From NCBI GenBank assembly GCA_022828595.1, contig JAKGHH010000005.1:67885655-67949654 (forward strand): DNA of 64,000 nucleotides. The letters run 5' to 3'. Below, in pieces: positions 63,771-64,000 of the stretch. This DNA comes from Nelumbo lutea. Taxonomy: Eukaryota; Streptophyta; Magnoliopsida; Proteales; Nelumbonaceae. Positions within the stretch are counted from its first letter, which is position 1. Every line of letters starts with the position of its first letter. Position numbers and translations under genes: made by a program. The notes under the pieces were generated by a model, which saw nothing but the letters and a program-made list of their open reading frames with translations, had not been told where the DNA came from and searched no databases.

Positions 63771-63879
63771 CCCGGGGGGGACCAACTTGGTAAGTTGTTG
63801 CCTGGGGGCTTGCCTAATTGTCACGAGGTGCCACGTATCACAATTTCATTGGAGGGCCAAATCTGCCCTCATCAGGTGG

Positions 63880-64000
63880 TAGGTGATTAACTGATTATCA
63901 TCATTCATCAGTTTATCAGTTCATCATATCATCACTCACACTCGGTGGATAAAACTTCAATTCAATGTTAGAGCTTGACTCGTAAGTTGTAACCAATTAC
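63880..64000. other. Right edge: nothing recognised
   Basis: Short AT-rich end of the window. Confidence 0.5.

Larger units (their letters stand above)
62355..63874 (-). repeat. Solo LTR of the minisatellite gypsy family
   Basis: Begins TGATGTAACCG and ends CTGCCCTCATCA, matching the LTRs at 49716 and 52072, and is flanked by GGTGG on both sides (62350-62354 and 63875-63879). That proves a complete solo LTR left by recombination. It is 1520 bp, the longest of the three, owing to a larger 15-bp array and a second GC-rich repeat. ORFs in it are repeat artefacts. Confidence 0.92.

Noticed and set aside
62457..63882. Long overlapping ORFs (up to 244 codons) in the right part of the window
   Set aside because: They lie in the solo LTR and read through GC-rich repeats; composition and the existence of open frames on both strands show they are artefacts.

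Overview
This is nuclear DNA of a flowering plant, probably a woody dicot with a repeat-rich genome. The genes have GT-AG introns, the two host genes belong to plant families, and Ty1/copia, Ty3/gypsy, LINE, hAT and MITE sequences fill most of the space. Nothing bacterial, organellar or CRISPR-like is present.

The main host gene is IPK1 (inositol-pentakisphosphate 2-kinase, the last step of phytate synthesis) on the + strand. Its coding exons lie at 5499-5616 (with a possible tiny upstream exon at 5386-5402), 12623-12826, 30856-31003, 45958-45998, 46105-46215, 47708-48298 and 48712-48867. They join in frame into about 461 residues. The gene covers about 43 kb for 1.4 kb of coding sequence, because introns 1, 2 and 3 (7.0, 18.0 and 15.0 kb) are packed with transposons. 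The codon where related kinases start is ACG here, so the start is uncertain. The second host gene is a small heavy-metal-associated isoprenylated protein (HIPP) at 58797-59329, with two exons, a CxxC HMA domain and a C-terminal CSIM prenylation box.

Layout. 1-3960: the 3' part of a decayed Tat-like gypsy element (integrase, tandem repeats, an antisense ORF and an LTR). 3960-5385: IPK1 upstream region. Intron 1: an L1-type LINE remnant and a deleted copia element with a GAATC duplication. Intron 2: an RTE LINE tail, a Harbinger-like MITE, a probable solo copia LTR, and a 12.8-kb copia element (16868-29636, duplication GAAAT). That copia element holds a truncated antisense gypsy gag-protease unit and a nested antisense copia (21949-27475, duplication GTTAC). 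Intron 3: an antisense copia without a visible gag (31376-36481, TTTTT), a sense copia (36661-42078), LINE remnants, and a 1.36-kb non-autonomous hAT element with a perfect 8-bp duplication. Intron 5: a MITE rich in one palindrome. 49716-53444: an antisense gypsy-type element whose 1.3-kb LTRs carry a 15-bp minisatellite (duplication GTTAG). 54-58 kb: old hAT-like, SINE-like and MITE sequences. 58.6-59.4 kb: HIPP. 60.8-61.6 kb: a solo LTR of the Tat family. 62355-63874: a solo LTR of the minisatellite family (duplication GGTGG).

The two host genes do not appear to work together. The window mainly shows repeated insertion into a housekeeping gene whose exons and splice sites stayed intact.
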